Source of the DNA: Serendipita indica DSM 11827
Lineage: Eukaryota > Basidiomycota > Agaricomycetes > Sebacinales > Serendipitaceae
Reading direction: 5' to 3'
Length of the DNA: 64,000 nt
NCBI GenBank assembly: GCA_910890315.1
Contig: CAJVGD010000010.1
Coordinates: 992,001-1,056,000, forward strand
Of this stretch, positions 34,436 through 45,669 are shown piece by piece (the first letter of the stretch is position 1; each line of letters starts with the position of its first letter). Below the pieces are notes generated by a model that saw only the letters and a program-made list of their open reading frames with translations, was not told the DNA's origin and made no database searches. The position numbers were made by a program, and so were the translations under genes.

Positions 34436-35799
34436 ATGATGTCCCAAACCGAACCAGCTTACCCGAGAACGCCAGTAGAGATATGGAGAGAGACATTTCA
34501 TTACGTTCTCGGACCATCCTTGTCGAATCCGATACACACAAGCTTATTAGGATACGAAAGCTACCTGCTCAGAGACGACGAGTCGCTTCTGCAGCTCCAT
34601 GCACATAGAGACCGCCAGAGAAATACTTTGAGACTAGTTGCTGGCAGTTGGAAGCTGGTGGCGGATCAGATGGGTGATCAACTCGTCTTCATCCACCCGA
34701 CGGGATTCCAAATTCCGCCGGACTACCCCATTACTAACGCAGAACACATTTATTATCTTGAATTCTATTCCGACCTTCCTGTCCACTTAGGTCTCCTCTC
34801 TGACGAAGAGGAGCGGAATACGAGAACGTTTCGGCGCAAAGCTGGACCAACTACCTCCTGAATTCGGTGAAAACGGACAAAGTGCGCGGATCCTCCAAGT
34901 TAGCTATCGGGATCTCATCTTTCCTATTCCAGCTCTCCCAGCAGACATCGCAGACGATCTTGCCCACTGCGACAGCGTACTTGCGCTCAGGTGGATCCCA
35001 CCGTCCGTCCGAATGCTATTGGATTGAACGACTTGCACAGGAGTCGTTTAAGTCTCTTGTGGCATTGGAAATACTGGTCTTCACATACTCACAGTTTCTT
35101 AGAACGCCATTGCTCCATCTACCGATACTACGCTTCCTTCATCTAGACACGGGCGGAGGCTATTCAGAATACCTCACGCAATGGCGCTTACCACGGCTCC
35201 AATACGTGCATCTACACTTCAGTGCCAACTCAACAGCCTATGTAGGAGCGTTTCTTCACCAACATTCTACAACGATTAAAGAGCTGAGACTGGATGATGC
35301 AGATGAGCAGAGGGCTATATCTTACTGCGTAGATGGACTTCCGCGCTTAAACACGTATGTCATTGGAAGCTTTCTTTCAGTTATCGCAGGATTATCCCAA
35401 CTGGACGCTCTGCTACAGACGGCGAGAGGTTCGCAATCCGTGTTTGATGACTCTCTCATCATTCAAATAGTTTACTTCAATACCAGATGGGTCGATTTGA
35501 ATGCAGTCATGAAATCAGTCCTCCAGAGAATCCAGCATCTGAAAAGGAACATTCGATTCCAGGCGCGCGTAACCTAGGAGAGTCTGATTTACGACCAACC
35601 GAGCATGAGCGAAACAGTTGAATGGTACCAAGAGGTACTTACGATTTGCAATTCTATCCCAAACCATATTTTCGACATCGAAGAAACACCTTGGAGCATG
35701 GTGGCGAATCCACTCGCGTCTCATATCCACAGTCGAGTGGAGGATATGATGAATGGTTCTGATGAAAGTGACTGCTATTACCCCTTACTGGAGGAGTAG
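34436..35799 (+). pseudogene. F-box-like family copy 2, frameshifted
   Basis: The N-terminal part is readable (RTPVEIWRETFHYVLG, GSWKLVADQMGDQLVF, YPITNAEHIYYL). It loses frame near 34850, where the segment EFGENGQSARILQVSYR continues in another frame, and again near 35020 before ERLAQESFKSLVALEI. The C-terminal part (LPRLNTYVIGSF, IPNHIFDIEETPWSMVANP) is separated from the core by a further stop at 35575. The overall colinearity with the intact copies is complete, so this is a young pseudogene. Confidence 0.8.
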
Positions 35800-36068
35800 A
35801 GATTGAAGAGCCCGTTTAGGGAGGGAGAGCACGTATCTAGTAACAAAAGAGAAATGAGCTTGCGACTTTAACCGCTCCATTGTCCCTTCATTGATGATTC
35901 GAATAGACTTATCCCGGAGAGGATGAGGATGGTACCTTCTTCCGGTGCTCATTATCCAAACATGGCTTCGAGAAATGTGGAGGTCATATTCATAGTGTAT
36001 AAGCAATATCCTTAAGCGCCGTGGGTGACCGGTGGGCACCGTCACTTTGCCTTTCCTCCATCCCTACG

Positions 36069-37364
36069 ATGCCAAACCGCGAATTTGCTTGCGTCAAAAT
36101 TCCAGTGGAGATCTGGAGAGAAGTATTCCTGTACTATATGAGTCCGCCTTTGCTACAACAGCCGAGCATGCAGGACTACAGGGCGTTCCCTCCAGACAGC
36201 GATTTCAAGCTCCTGTACAAGTTCCGACTCAGGGAGCGCAAGAGGACTGTACTCAAGCTCGTATCGCGTTCATGGAAATTGATCGCGGACGAAGTGAGCG
36301 ACCGGATCGTTTTCGTTCATCCATCGAGACTCCACGTCCCGCCACAATATCCTATCGCACAAGCGGATCAAATCATTATATCCCCTTGTACGCCTCTCGA
36401 TTACAACTCCCTCCCGGGCACGATCGACCGTGGCACTGTCAAGGACCACAAGTTCTGGGCGAGCCTTCCTCTCAAACTCGGTGAAGAGGTGCCCCTGACA
36501 CAAATCATTCGAGTTAATTGCTGCAACATCGTCGTTCCGGACAACCCGATGAACCCCCGCCCACCGCAAGACATTGTTCGTGTCCTATACTGGGCGCCGT
36601 TCTCGGATTCTCCCAATGCACTTACACACAAGACTTTTAAGTCTCTGGTGTCATTGCATATTGCCCCCGGGGCAGGCAGCAGCTCCAGCAGCTCCCTGGA
36701 GGTTTCGCCGCTTTACTTACCAAAGCTGCGTTTCTTCCACATATTTGCAACCCGGTACAGTGTAGATTACCTCTCCCAATGGCACTTTCCTATACTCGCG
36801 CAGCTCTGCCTATTTTGCGAAGAAGGTTCAAGCGCCAGCATAGGCAAGTTTCTCAATCGGCACGCTGAAACAATAGAAACGCTGAGAGTCTTCCACAAGG
36901 AAGATCCAGCGGTTTTGTCGTCTTGCTCTAATGGTCTTCCTCGCTTGAAGACGTTTGTGGTTGAAACCTTTGAGGAGTTTCACACTGTTTCGTCCCTGCT
37001 AAACAATGTCCTACGTGGGAGTACAACCGGCTCGATGTCAGTCTGTGATGATTACATCATCGTCCAGCTACTCATCCCCTCTGATATCTGGGATGTCGAA
37101 AGGCTCATCGAGTCATTACCACGGCAAGCACAGGAGATGAAGAAAAAGATTCGGTTTGAAATGTGCGATACATGGGGGGATATGCTCAAGGAGCTACCAA
37201 ACTGGGAATATCGGGAGGAAATGCACAACCTAGTCCAGGTTAGTAAGTCTATTCCGGACAATGTCTTTGATAGCGAGGGAGCATCATGGCACTCAAATGC
37301 GGCACGTGCGTTTGAGATTGCAGTTGTGCATCAACATGACAAGTGTTTCCCAAAACGGGGATGA
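36069..37364 (+). CDS. F-box-like protein, tandem family copy 3 (intact)
   Basis: Protein of 431 aa, single exon. An F-box-like motif near the start (KIPVEIWREVFLYYMS) is followed by RTVLKLVSRSWKLIADEVSDRIVFVHP and then leucine-rich segments (LYLPKLRFFHIF, QWHFPILAQLCLF, RHAETIETLRVF, GLPRLKTFVVE). It ends with a conserved block (VRFEMCDTWGDM-like, IPDNVFDSEGASWHSNAARAFE). The family seems specific to this lineage; an SCF-adaptor role is inferred from the F-box-like start only. An ATG 48 bases upstream is possible, but the family homology begins near MPNREF. Confidence 0.78.
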   Translation: MPNREFACVKIPVEIWREVFLYYMSPPLLQQPSMQDYRAFPPDSDFKLLYKFRLRERKRTVLKLVSRSWKLIADEVSDRIVFVHPSRLHVPPQYPIAQADQIIISPCTPLDYNSLPGTIDRGTVKDHKFWASLPLKLGEEVPLTQIIRVNCCNIVVPDNPMNPRPPQDIVRVLYWAPFSDSPNALTHKTFKSLVSLHIAPGAGSSSSSSLEVSPLYLPKLRFFHIFATRYSVDYLSQWHFPILAQLCLFCEEGSSASIGKFLNRHAETIETLRVFHKEDPAVLSSCSNGLPRLKTFVVETFEEFHTVSSLLNNVLRGSTTGSMSVCDDYIIVQLLIPSDIWDVERLIESLPRQAQEMKKKIRFEMCDTWGDMLKELPNWEYREEMHNLVQVSKSIPDNVFDSEGASWHSNAARAFEIAVVHQHDKCFPKRG

Positions 37365-37619
37365 CGGCAAAACTCCTAGATTCTTGGTATATGCAATGCA
37401 CATGTATATAGATACAATTGCATATTTATGGTGCTGGTGATCATAGTCACTTGACCTCTGCCCCAGTCAGCCTTTGCCACATCTGATCCGGCAGCGGTGA
37501 CGATGTGCTGTTTACACAAATTGTTCAAGGTTACCATTACGACATCAGTTTCCCCAAGCCGCCGACAAGTAGCCATCTACCATAGGTATTCGTGTTCTAC
37601 ATTCCCCCCCGCTCTTGTC

Positions 37620-38346
37620 TTCTTCCATTCCACTTGTACTCGATTCATTAAAGTCTCTCATGTCACTGTATATTGTCCCTAATGACTCTTTGGAGGTGTC
37701 GGCGTTTCATTTACCAATGCTGCGCTCCTTTTACCTGTATACTTCCAGGACTGGTGTAGATTATCTCACACATTGCCACTTTCCTGTGCTTGAGCAGGTC
37801 TGCATTTCTTGCGGAGGGGAGTCGATCACCAGTGTAGGGGTGTTTCTTAAGCGGCATTCTACGACATGCAAACATTGCATCGTTATCATACTATTCAAAT
37901 GGTCTCCCTCGCTTAAAGGCATATGTGGTGGCAGACTTTGAAGAGTTTATCACCGTTGCAGCTCAGCTAAATGATATATATTACGTCAGACGGCAATAGG
38001 CTCAACGTCTACCTCTAGCTATTACCTCATCATCCAGCTATCCGCACATTCTCATGATTATATTAATGTTACAAACCTCGCCGTGTTACTTCCGCAGGAA
38101 ATCAGGCAGATGAAAATGACGGTTCGGTTTCAAATGTGCGATACTTGGGGAGATATGGTCGAGGAGCTACTATGCTGGGAGGAGTTTTCGACATATTACA
38201 GACGAGTCCAGATAATCCATGCCATTCCAGAAAACATCTTCGATAGCGAGGGAATATCGTGGTACTCACAAGCAGCGCGTGCTTTCAAGACTGAAGTGTG
38301 GCGTCAATATGACGAGCATTCGGATGAAGATGAGGAAGATTCCTAG
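37620..38346 (+). pseudogene. F-box-like family copy 4, 5'-truncated and disrupted
   Basis: Begins at the KSLMSLYIV segment, so the F-box half is absent. It runs through PMLRSFYLYTSRTGVDYL, breaks frame near 37860, and resumes to end with VRFQMCDTWGDMVEEL and IPENIFDSEGISWYSQAARAF. Confidence 0.75.
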
Positions 38347-38647
38347 ATTCTATATATGCTATCAATCCAAAGTGCCTAACGAGCGCTGACAGTGTTTGCG
38401 GCGTAACCTTGTTGCTCCCTATTCTGTTGATCGAGCACAATGAATGTAGCAAAGTTACTGAGCAGTCGAGATAAGGAGCACTACTGGTTGGCCCAATCGG
38501 GCCAACTCACGCATCCAAATGCTTTGAAGTACGGATTATCTTTTTAATTCAAATATGCAGAATCATTCAGTCGGATAAGGAAAGCGAGCTTGGTGGTGGC
38601 TAGGAACGTCACTTGTCTTCCAGCACTTTTTGTTAGCGGTCTGGACA

Positions 38648-39955
38648 ATGTTAGATCACAACACCGCATGTTCGAAAATCCCAGTGGAGATTTGGATAGA
38701 AGTATTCCAGTACCATCTCGGCCCGTCTCTGTCAAATCCGAGATGTTCGAGCGTGCTGGACTACCAAAGATCACTTTTTGACAAAAGTACGAAGATCCTA
38801 TACCGCTACAGACGCAAAGAGCAGAAGAGGGTAATACTTCAGCTCGTATCGCGCTTCTGGAAGCTGGCGGCGGATCAAGTGGGGGATCGAATCGTTTTCG
38901 TCTACCCGTTGGGTTATCAAGTGCCACCAAATTACCCCATCTCAGATGCAAAACACATTCATATATATCCCGATTATTCAATCGACTTCAGATTCCCCTC
39001 GGATTATCCTGAGCAAAGCAGATTGTGGGAGTATAATGTATTGCACGCTAACGTTCCGGTCAAACTCGGCAGAGATGTACCTTTTGCACAAATTGTTCAC
39101 CTAGGCCGTTATAATATTGTTCTTACTGACCCCGCGGCCAAACCCGATGATCCCCTACCAGGCGCTGTTCGTGCATTATACTGGTCCCCTCCTAGTCACC
39201 GTAAATGGTGCGACAAACTCGCTCACAAGTCCCTGCGGTCTCTGGTCGCGCTACATATCGAATCAATGTGGAGCAGCATGGAAGTGGTGCCACTCCATTT
39301 GCCAATTCTTCGTTACCTCTACTTACGGACACGATTGTTCGATGGAAATAAAGACGGCACGACGTTTCTCACTCGATGGAATTTCCCAGTACTTGCGCAA
39401 GTATATCTGGTTTATGGGGAATTCTCTACCGGAAATATAGGAGCATTTCTCCATCGGCACTCTATGACTATTGAGGAGCTTGGACTCCATGGCAAGAGGG
39501 AGTCTGTTCTAGCCTGCTGCTTGAAGGGTCTTCCTCGCCTAAAGACATATGTGGTGGAAGGCTTTGATGAATTTATCGCCGTTTCATCTCCACTAAACGA
39601 TATGTGGTGCGAGAGGCCAACGAACCGAACACCTGCCTCTGAGGACTACCTCATCGTCCAGCTACTCCGACTTCCTGATAGACTAAATGCCGAAGAACTC
39701 GCCGAATCGCTACCATGGCAAATCCTGCAAATGAAGAAGCAGGTCCGGTTTCAGATGCACGATAGTTGGACTGAGATGCGTGAAGATGTCTTAGACTGGG
39801 TAAATCCAGAGGGACATTACAACTTGGTCGAGATAATCAGGACTATCTCGGACCATGTTTTCGACGGGGAGGGAACGTCGTGGTACTCTGCAGCGGCACG
39901 AGTTTTTGAGACTGCAGTTTTGCATCAGTATTATAACTATTTATCAGAGCGGTAA
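38648..39955 (+). CDS. F-box-like protein, tandem family copy 5 (intact)
   Basis: Protein of 435 aa, single exon. Landmarks match copy 3: KIPVEIWIEVFQYHLG, RVILQLVSRFWKLAADQVGDRIVFVYP, YPISDAKHIHIYPDY, LPILRYLYLRT, RWNFPVLAQVYLVYG, HRHSMTIEELGLHG, GLPRLKTYVVEGFDEF, HVFDGEGTSWYSAAARVFE. No internal stop or frameshift. It is followed by a 350-base gap and then the NLR gene. Confidence 0.78.
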   Translation: MLDHNTACSKIPVEIWIEVFQYHLGPSLSNPRCSSVLDYQRSLFDKSTKILYRYRRKEQKRVILQLVSRFWKLAADQVGDRIVFVYPLGYQVPPNYPISDAKHIHIYPDYSIDFRFPSDYPEQSRLWEYNVLHANVPVKLGRDVPFAQIVHLGRYNIVLTDPAAKPDDPLPGAVRALYWSPPSHRKWCDKLAHKSLRSLVALHIESMWSSMEVVPLHLPILRYLYLRTRLFDGNKDGTTFLTRWNFPVLAQVYLVYGEFSTGNIGAFLHRHSMTIEELGLHGKRESVLACCLKGLPRLKTYVVEGFDEFIAVSSPLNDMWCERPTNRTPASEDYLIVQLLRLPDRLNAEELAESLPWQILQMKKQVRFQMHDSWTEMREDVLDWVNPEGHYNLVEIIRTISDHVFDGEGTSWYSAAARVFETAVLHQYYNYLSER

Positions 39956-40306
39956 TGGAGGAAAGGGTGTCAGAGTTTTAGGGTATCAACTATAGATGTA
40001 TCTATGAATCTACTGTGCTCAATGTACAACTCCTGCCCATGGCAAGTTGCTGCCTTTTATCTTAGTCAACCGAGAATACTTGTGACTAGAGATAAGCGCA
40101 TTTCAGGCCTCTGAAGTTGGCTCCTGTCTTGGGGTGTCCAGCCGGTACAGCCGCTTGTCCCCGACATTCAAATTCGTCCGTGCCAGCAGCGCCGTGGACC
40201 GCCGATTAGCTCTTGCTTGTCCGCCACCATCTCCATCGTGGATAGCGTCTGATACTCGTTTGCTCTTGACGATCACCTCGCATTATCGTTCAATTTTTAA
40301 GCCGTC
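39956..40306. other. Intergenic, NLR promoter side
   Basis: Holds one member of a 36-37 bp imperfect direct repeat (40125-40160). Otherwise nothing recognisable. Confidence 0.5.
40125..40160 (+). repeat. Imperfect direct repeat flanking the NLR (partner 46020-46056)
   Basis: The word starting TGTCTTGG and ending GTACAGCCGCTTGTCC occurs here and again at 46020-46056 with one single-base indel and a few substitutions. The two copies lie just outside the two ends of the NLR gene. The second copy precedes the decayed F-box-like copy 6. Confidence 0.75.
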
Positions 40307-43300
40307 ATGGGTCAACTTATGTCTGTTCTCCGTTCGTGGACGACTAGGATAAAGCCAGCCTCGAAACCCAAATCAAAGCGACCTTTGGAGCCCGAATCAA
40401 AGCCAGGTCCAAAGCCTTCAAAGCTAGATGACCTTGGGTTTCTAGAGGTTGCACCTGGAGTCGATCCCGTCGTCGAGTAAGTCACTCGCCGTCTACACGT
40501 GCTCGCCGCTGAGGGTGCGTGCCCGCCAACCCTCTGCAGTATTGTCGCCATTCATGGTCTACAAGGTCATAGAGAGAAGACATGGACGACGGACGATCAA
40601 ATTTATTGGCTGCGTGATCTCTTGCCTTCCGACTTGCCCAATGTCCGAATCCTCAGTTATGGATATGATGCCGACACCCGCAATCATGAATGCGTATCCA
40701 CTCAGACGATCAGTCGACACGCTGATGGATTAGCCAATGCGCTTGCAAGGATACGGAAAGACGCTCCTCGGGTGAGCTCTGCCTCTACTCGTTTGGCGTC
40801 CTCTAATAAACGACCAGCGTCCCATCATTTTCATTGCACATAACATAGGAGGTATCATTCTCAAGCGGGTTCGTAACACAAGGCTCTGAGAAGCCAGTTT
40901 CTAACATCACACCCTCGTAGGCTCTTGTTATCTGTCACAATCAGAGCCTGGAATCAAAGGGTCATCTCCGAGATATTCTAGTATCCACGCATGCAGTCTT
41001 GTTCTTTGGGACTCCACACTTTGGCATCGAAAATACGACTGTCATCGAGGGTATCAATCGCGTATTGTCGTTGTACATGGAAACGACAGACGCTATTCTC
41101 AAAGGTCTTCAATCTCACTCGCCAGAGCTCGAGAATATTCAGAAAGATTGGGTCGCGGCGAGCGAAAAGATTAGCAGGATATTCTTCTGCGAGGATTACG
41201 TTATGTCCAGTCGACGAGAACTTGTGAGTTTAATCCTACTCAAGGATCATATCTTGACGGAACGACAGACTGTCCCGCATCGGTCGGCTGTTATCGCCGG
41301 TGACCGCAATGCAACGACAATTGTTCTCCATACGGATCACCGCAATCTGGTTCGATTCTCTTCCAAGGAGAACGACAACTACAAGACAGTTCGCTTTCAT
41401 CTCAATGACTACGTCGACACTGCGCCTGAGGCAATACGTGAGAAATGGGTACGAGAGGATGATTTCCGCAGTTCGTAGCTATCCCGTCATCTCTATTTTG
41501 CTGATTTAACTGCAGACTTAGCAAAGGGCGAGCCCATCTCGGAAAGGGTCATGGTGCAGTCCAAGGAGATTCTTGACAACTGTAAGGCCGAAGACTGCTG
41601 ATGGAAATGTTTCTGATTGATTCAAGTGGAAAAAACTGCGATACTTCAGCTTCCATTGGTAGCATTCGCTCCATCCTCAGTCCACACTACCTGTCTCGAA
41701 GGAACGCGCAAGGCTGTACTTCAGACCATCTGCGACTGGGCCGACGACAATTCGGCGAGGCCCATATTCTGGCTATGCGACATTGCTGGCTCCGGGAAAT
41801 CTAGCGTCGCAATGACCGCAATGGAAACATGGCGAAAGGAGGGAAAGCTAGGTGGCCGCTTTTTTTTCTCCATCGCAAGCAACGAAGCTTCGACAACCGA
41901 GAAACTCTGCTCGACTATAGCAAGAGACCTTGTCAAACATATCCCTGAGCTCGCTCCACAAGTGGCTCAGGCTGTGAAGCAAAACACATCTATCCTACAG
42001 AGTCCTGTCAAGGAGCAGTTCCGGGAGCTCATCACGGATCCTCTTAATGTCCTACAAGGACGCACAATTCTTGTCATCGATGCAGTCGACGAATGCAAGA
42101 ATGCATCGCAGCGCAAGGAAGTACTTGAAACCCTGTCGACGGCCGTTCGACAATGCGAGAACCTCCGGATATTCATGACGAGTCGTCCCGACCCTGTCAT
42201 CGAAGCCGCACTGGGGTCGCTCTCGATCAAATGCAAGTTGGAGGACCGCCTTCACGACGTCAGCCACCCCGATAATGTCGACGACATTGCAGTCTACGTA
42301 CATCAATCGCTAAATCAGGTCCTCTCAGAGGACAAGAGACAGCGATTAGTCGGTAAAGCCAACGGGTTGTTCATTTGGGCGAGCACTGCGTGCCGGATGC
42401 TCAAAGACGAAACCACTCTGAACACTCCCGATAGTATATATGATCGCCTGATTTCCTTGGAGGAACCTGGAGCTATAGACGAGGTATATGACCTCATCTT
42501 CGAGCGCACAGACAAAGAATCCTACAAAGTCCTATGTCACATGCTCGCTTTACTTCTAGTGGCGTTTGAGCCACTCACGATGGACGACATGGAGGACCTT
42601 GTAAAGCACGTCGGAGTGCGGGGAAGTGTCAAGGCGTTGATCAAGAACCTAGGAAGCGTGCTTAGTCTGGAAGCGGGTACAAATCTGATCCAGTTCCGTC
42701 ATCCCACCCTTGTTGAGTATCTCGGACGGCGTTCTATCCCCATAGCCGCTCGAGGGCGCAATGGAATACATCTGGACGTTGTCAATGCACACGGGCAAGC
42801 TGCATCGTGGTGTGTTAAATGCCTCAAGTCGCGGACTGATGGTCTCAAGTTCAACATATGTCAAATCGAGTCATCTTTCTACCCCAACAGTCAGATCCCA
42901 GACCTCGAGGCAAGAATATCAAAGTTCATTCCAAGAAGACTTCGATATGCAAGCTCCAATTGGTTGTTCCATGTGTCAGGAGCGGACGACAGCAGGCGAT
43001 GCATGCTTGAAAACGAATTTTGTGACATTATTAAGAGCCCATACGTACTCTACTGGATGGAGGCTCTGAGTTTGACTAGAGGTGTTCCACGAGCAATCGC
43101 CGGTCTGCGAGCTCTTGCGCGTCACGTTGAAGTAAGTATTGTGCCCTGACAAGCACCGCTCATTGACATGAATCCCAGCTCGGAGAGGAGACTAAAAGCC
43201 GGATCAGCGATGTAAGAAGGTGCTTGACAGCGTTTTCGGTGCCAATTCAAGACAGCGCTCCGCATGTCTACATCTCAGCGCTTCCGTTTGCACCAAGGGA

Positions 43301-45669
43301 CTCGACTCTACGTCGTGAAAGTCTACGCGAGTATAGTGGGACCTTGCGTGTGATTCGAGGGCTCGAGGATACATATCCTGGGTTCCCAAGAGCTCTTCGA
43401 GGTCATTACGACGGCGTCACGGCCGTCGCATTTTCTCCAGACGGCTCCCGAATTATTTCTTGCTCTGAAGACCAGACGATTCGGCTTTGGGAGGTGGATA
43501 CGGGTGAGCAGGTGGGAAAGCCGCTCCGAGGCCATAGTGACTCGGTCAACGCCGTCGCATTCTCGCCAGACGGCTCACGAGTCGTCTCTGGCTCTTGGGA
43601 CAAGACGATTCGACTTTGGGAGGCAAATACGGGTGAGCAGGCGGGAGAGCCACTCCAAGGCCATAGCTACTCGGTCAACACCGTTGCATTCTCGCCAGAC
43701 GGCTCACGAATCGTTTCTGGCTCTGACGACTCGACGATTCGACTTTGGGATGCAAATACGGGTGAGCAGGTCGGAGAGCCACTCCAAGGCCATAGCTACC
43801 CGGTCTTGGCTGTTGGATTCTCGCCAGACAGCTCACGAGTCGTCTCTGGCTCTTCGGACAAGACGATTCGACTTTGGGACGCAAATACGGGTGAGCAGGT
43901 CGGAGAGCCACTCCAAGGCCATAGCGACTCGGTCAACGCCGTCGCATTCTCGCCGGACGACTCACGAGTCGTCTCTGGCTCTTCGGACAAGACGATTCGA
44001 CTTTGGGACGCAAATACGGGTGAGCAGATGGGAGAGCCACTCCAAGGCCATAGCTACTCGGTCGACGCCGTCGCATTCTCGCCAGACGGCTCACGAGTCG
44101 TCTCTGGCTCTTCGGACAAGACGATTCGACTTTGGGACGCAAACACAGGTGAACAGGTCGGAGAGCCACTCGAAGGCCATGCTGACTCGGTCAAGGCCGT
44201 CGCATTCTCGTCAGATGGCTCACGAGTCGTCTCTGGCTCTTCGGACTACACGATTTGCCTTTGGGACGCAAATACGGGTGAGCAGGTCGGAGAGCAGCCC
44301 CGAGGTCATAGCGACTCGGTCACCGCCGTCACATTCTCGCCAGACGGCTCACGAGTCGTCTCTGGCTCTTCGGACAAGACGATTCGACTTTGGGACGCAA
44401 ACACGGGTGAGCAGGTCGGAGAGCCGCTTCGAGGTCATAACTCCTCTATTAACGCCGTCGCATTCTCGCCAGACGGCTCACGAGTCGTTCTGGCTCTTCG
44501 GACAAGACGGTTCGACTTTGGGACGCAAATACGGGTGAGCAGGTGGGAAAGCCACTCAAAGGTCATAGCGCCTCGGTCAAGGCCGTCGCATTCTCGCCAG
44601 ACGGCTCCCGAATTATTTCTTGCTCTGGCGACGAGACGATTCGGCTTTGGGAGGTGGATACGGGTGAGCAGGTGGGAAAGCCACTCAAAGGTCATAGCGC
44701 CTCGGTCAACGCCGTCGCATTCTCGCCAGACGGCTCACGAGTCGTCTCTGGCTCTTCGGACAAGACGATTCGACTTTGGGACGCAAATACGGGTGAGCAG
44801 GTCGGAGAGCCGCTCCGAGGACATAACTCCTGGGTCTTGGCCGTCGCATTCTCACCAGACGGCTCACGAATCGTCTCTGGCTCTATGGACGAAACTATTC
44901 GACTTTGGGATGCAAATACGGGTGAACAGGTCGGAGAGCCACTCGAAGGCCATGCTGGCTCGGTCAAGGCCGTCGCATTCTCACCAGACGGCTCACGAGT
45001 CGTCTCTGGCTCTATGGACGAAACTATTCGACTTTGGGACGCAAATACGGGTGAGCAGGTCGGAGAGCCGATGGAAGCGACACTCCCACTCCAAGATTCT
45101 GACGACTCGGTCAACACTGTCGCATTCTCACCAGACGGCTCACAAATTGCCTCTGGCGTTGAAAATATTATTCATCTATGGGATGCAGTGATTAGTCACT
45201 CATCGCAACAGCCACATCAAGATTGCAAGGACGCTGCCTCCTCGCCGGACGGTCTGCAAACCGTTCCTAATTCAATAGGTGACATGAATGCAGTGTTCCA
45301 TCTAGACTCCAGTCAGTTTGGTCCCTACCTATTCCTGAATGTAGAGCGAGCTGACGATTATCACTAGATGCTGGTGTTAGAAGCTCTGAGGAGGAAGATG
45401 GGGCATCTTTCTCCTCGGATCTTGCAAAAGAAACTGCTGAAATTTCTTTAGGTCCCGGCTTTGAACGATGCTCACTTACGCCTGATGGCTGGGTGAAATC
45501 CTCTGATAAATTGCTCTTCTGGGTACCACTAAGTAATCTGCTTGGACTATTATCTCCGCGTCTTCTTCTGATTATGCCAACATCGGGTCATCTCCGTCCA
45601 ACCAAACTCGATTTTACAAGTTTTCAATATGGTCTCTCTTGGACCAAGGTTCAAGCGAGCACCAACTAG
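40307..45669 (+). CDS. NLR-type protein: hydrolase-like / NACHT / 14 WD40 repeats (frameshifted)
   Basis: Start [11 protein letters not shown]. Exons include 40307 to about 40474, then a [16 protein letters not shown] exon. The N-terminal SERAC1-like alpha/beta-hydrolase fold has [13 protein letters not shown] and FFGTPHFG, but the nucleophile elbow reads IAHNIGG, with Asn where Ser is expected. The NACHT domain has P-loop IAGSGKSS, Walker [11 protein letters not shown] and sensor TSRPDP. A helical linker leads to 14 WD40 repeats of 43 residues (about 43395-45190). A final intron (45279-45367) joins a C-terminal cap exon containing [12 protein letters not shown] and LLFWVP. A single-base deletion in repeat 9 (near 44487) breaks the WD frame. 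Known role: such fungal NLRs act in nonself recognition or heterokaryon incompatibility. It may be a recent pseudogene or contain a sequencing error. Confidence 0.82.
43395..45190 (+). repeat. Tandem 129-bp WD40-encoding repeats (14 units)
   Basis: Fourteen units of 43 codons (the last slightly longer and divergent), most sharing the same codons for [28 protein letters not shown] apart from a few positions. Variation is concentrated at the residues after GH (for example SDSV, SYPV, ADSV, NSSI, NSWV) and around the SGS-D strand. Fourteen equals two seven-bladed propellers. High internal conservation is typical of NLR repeats under concerted evolution. Confidence 0.9.

Noticed and set aside
43504-44538. 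Long alternative-frame reading frame rich in S, R and H across the WD40 repeats
   Set aside because: It overlaps a clear WD40 coding frame and is a by-product of the repeat unit; reported only as context for the frameshift, not as a gene.
44692-45117. Antisense reading frames through the WD40 repeats
   Set aside because: Same cause: the repeated unit lacks stops on the opposite strand. No start context, splice sites or family match.
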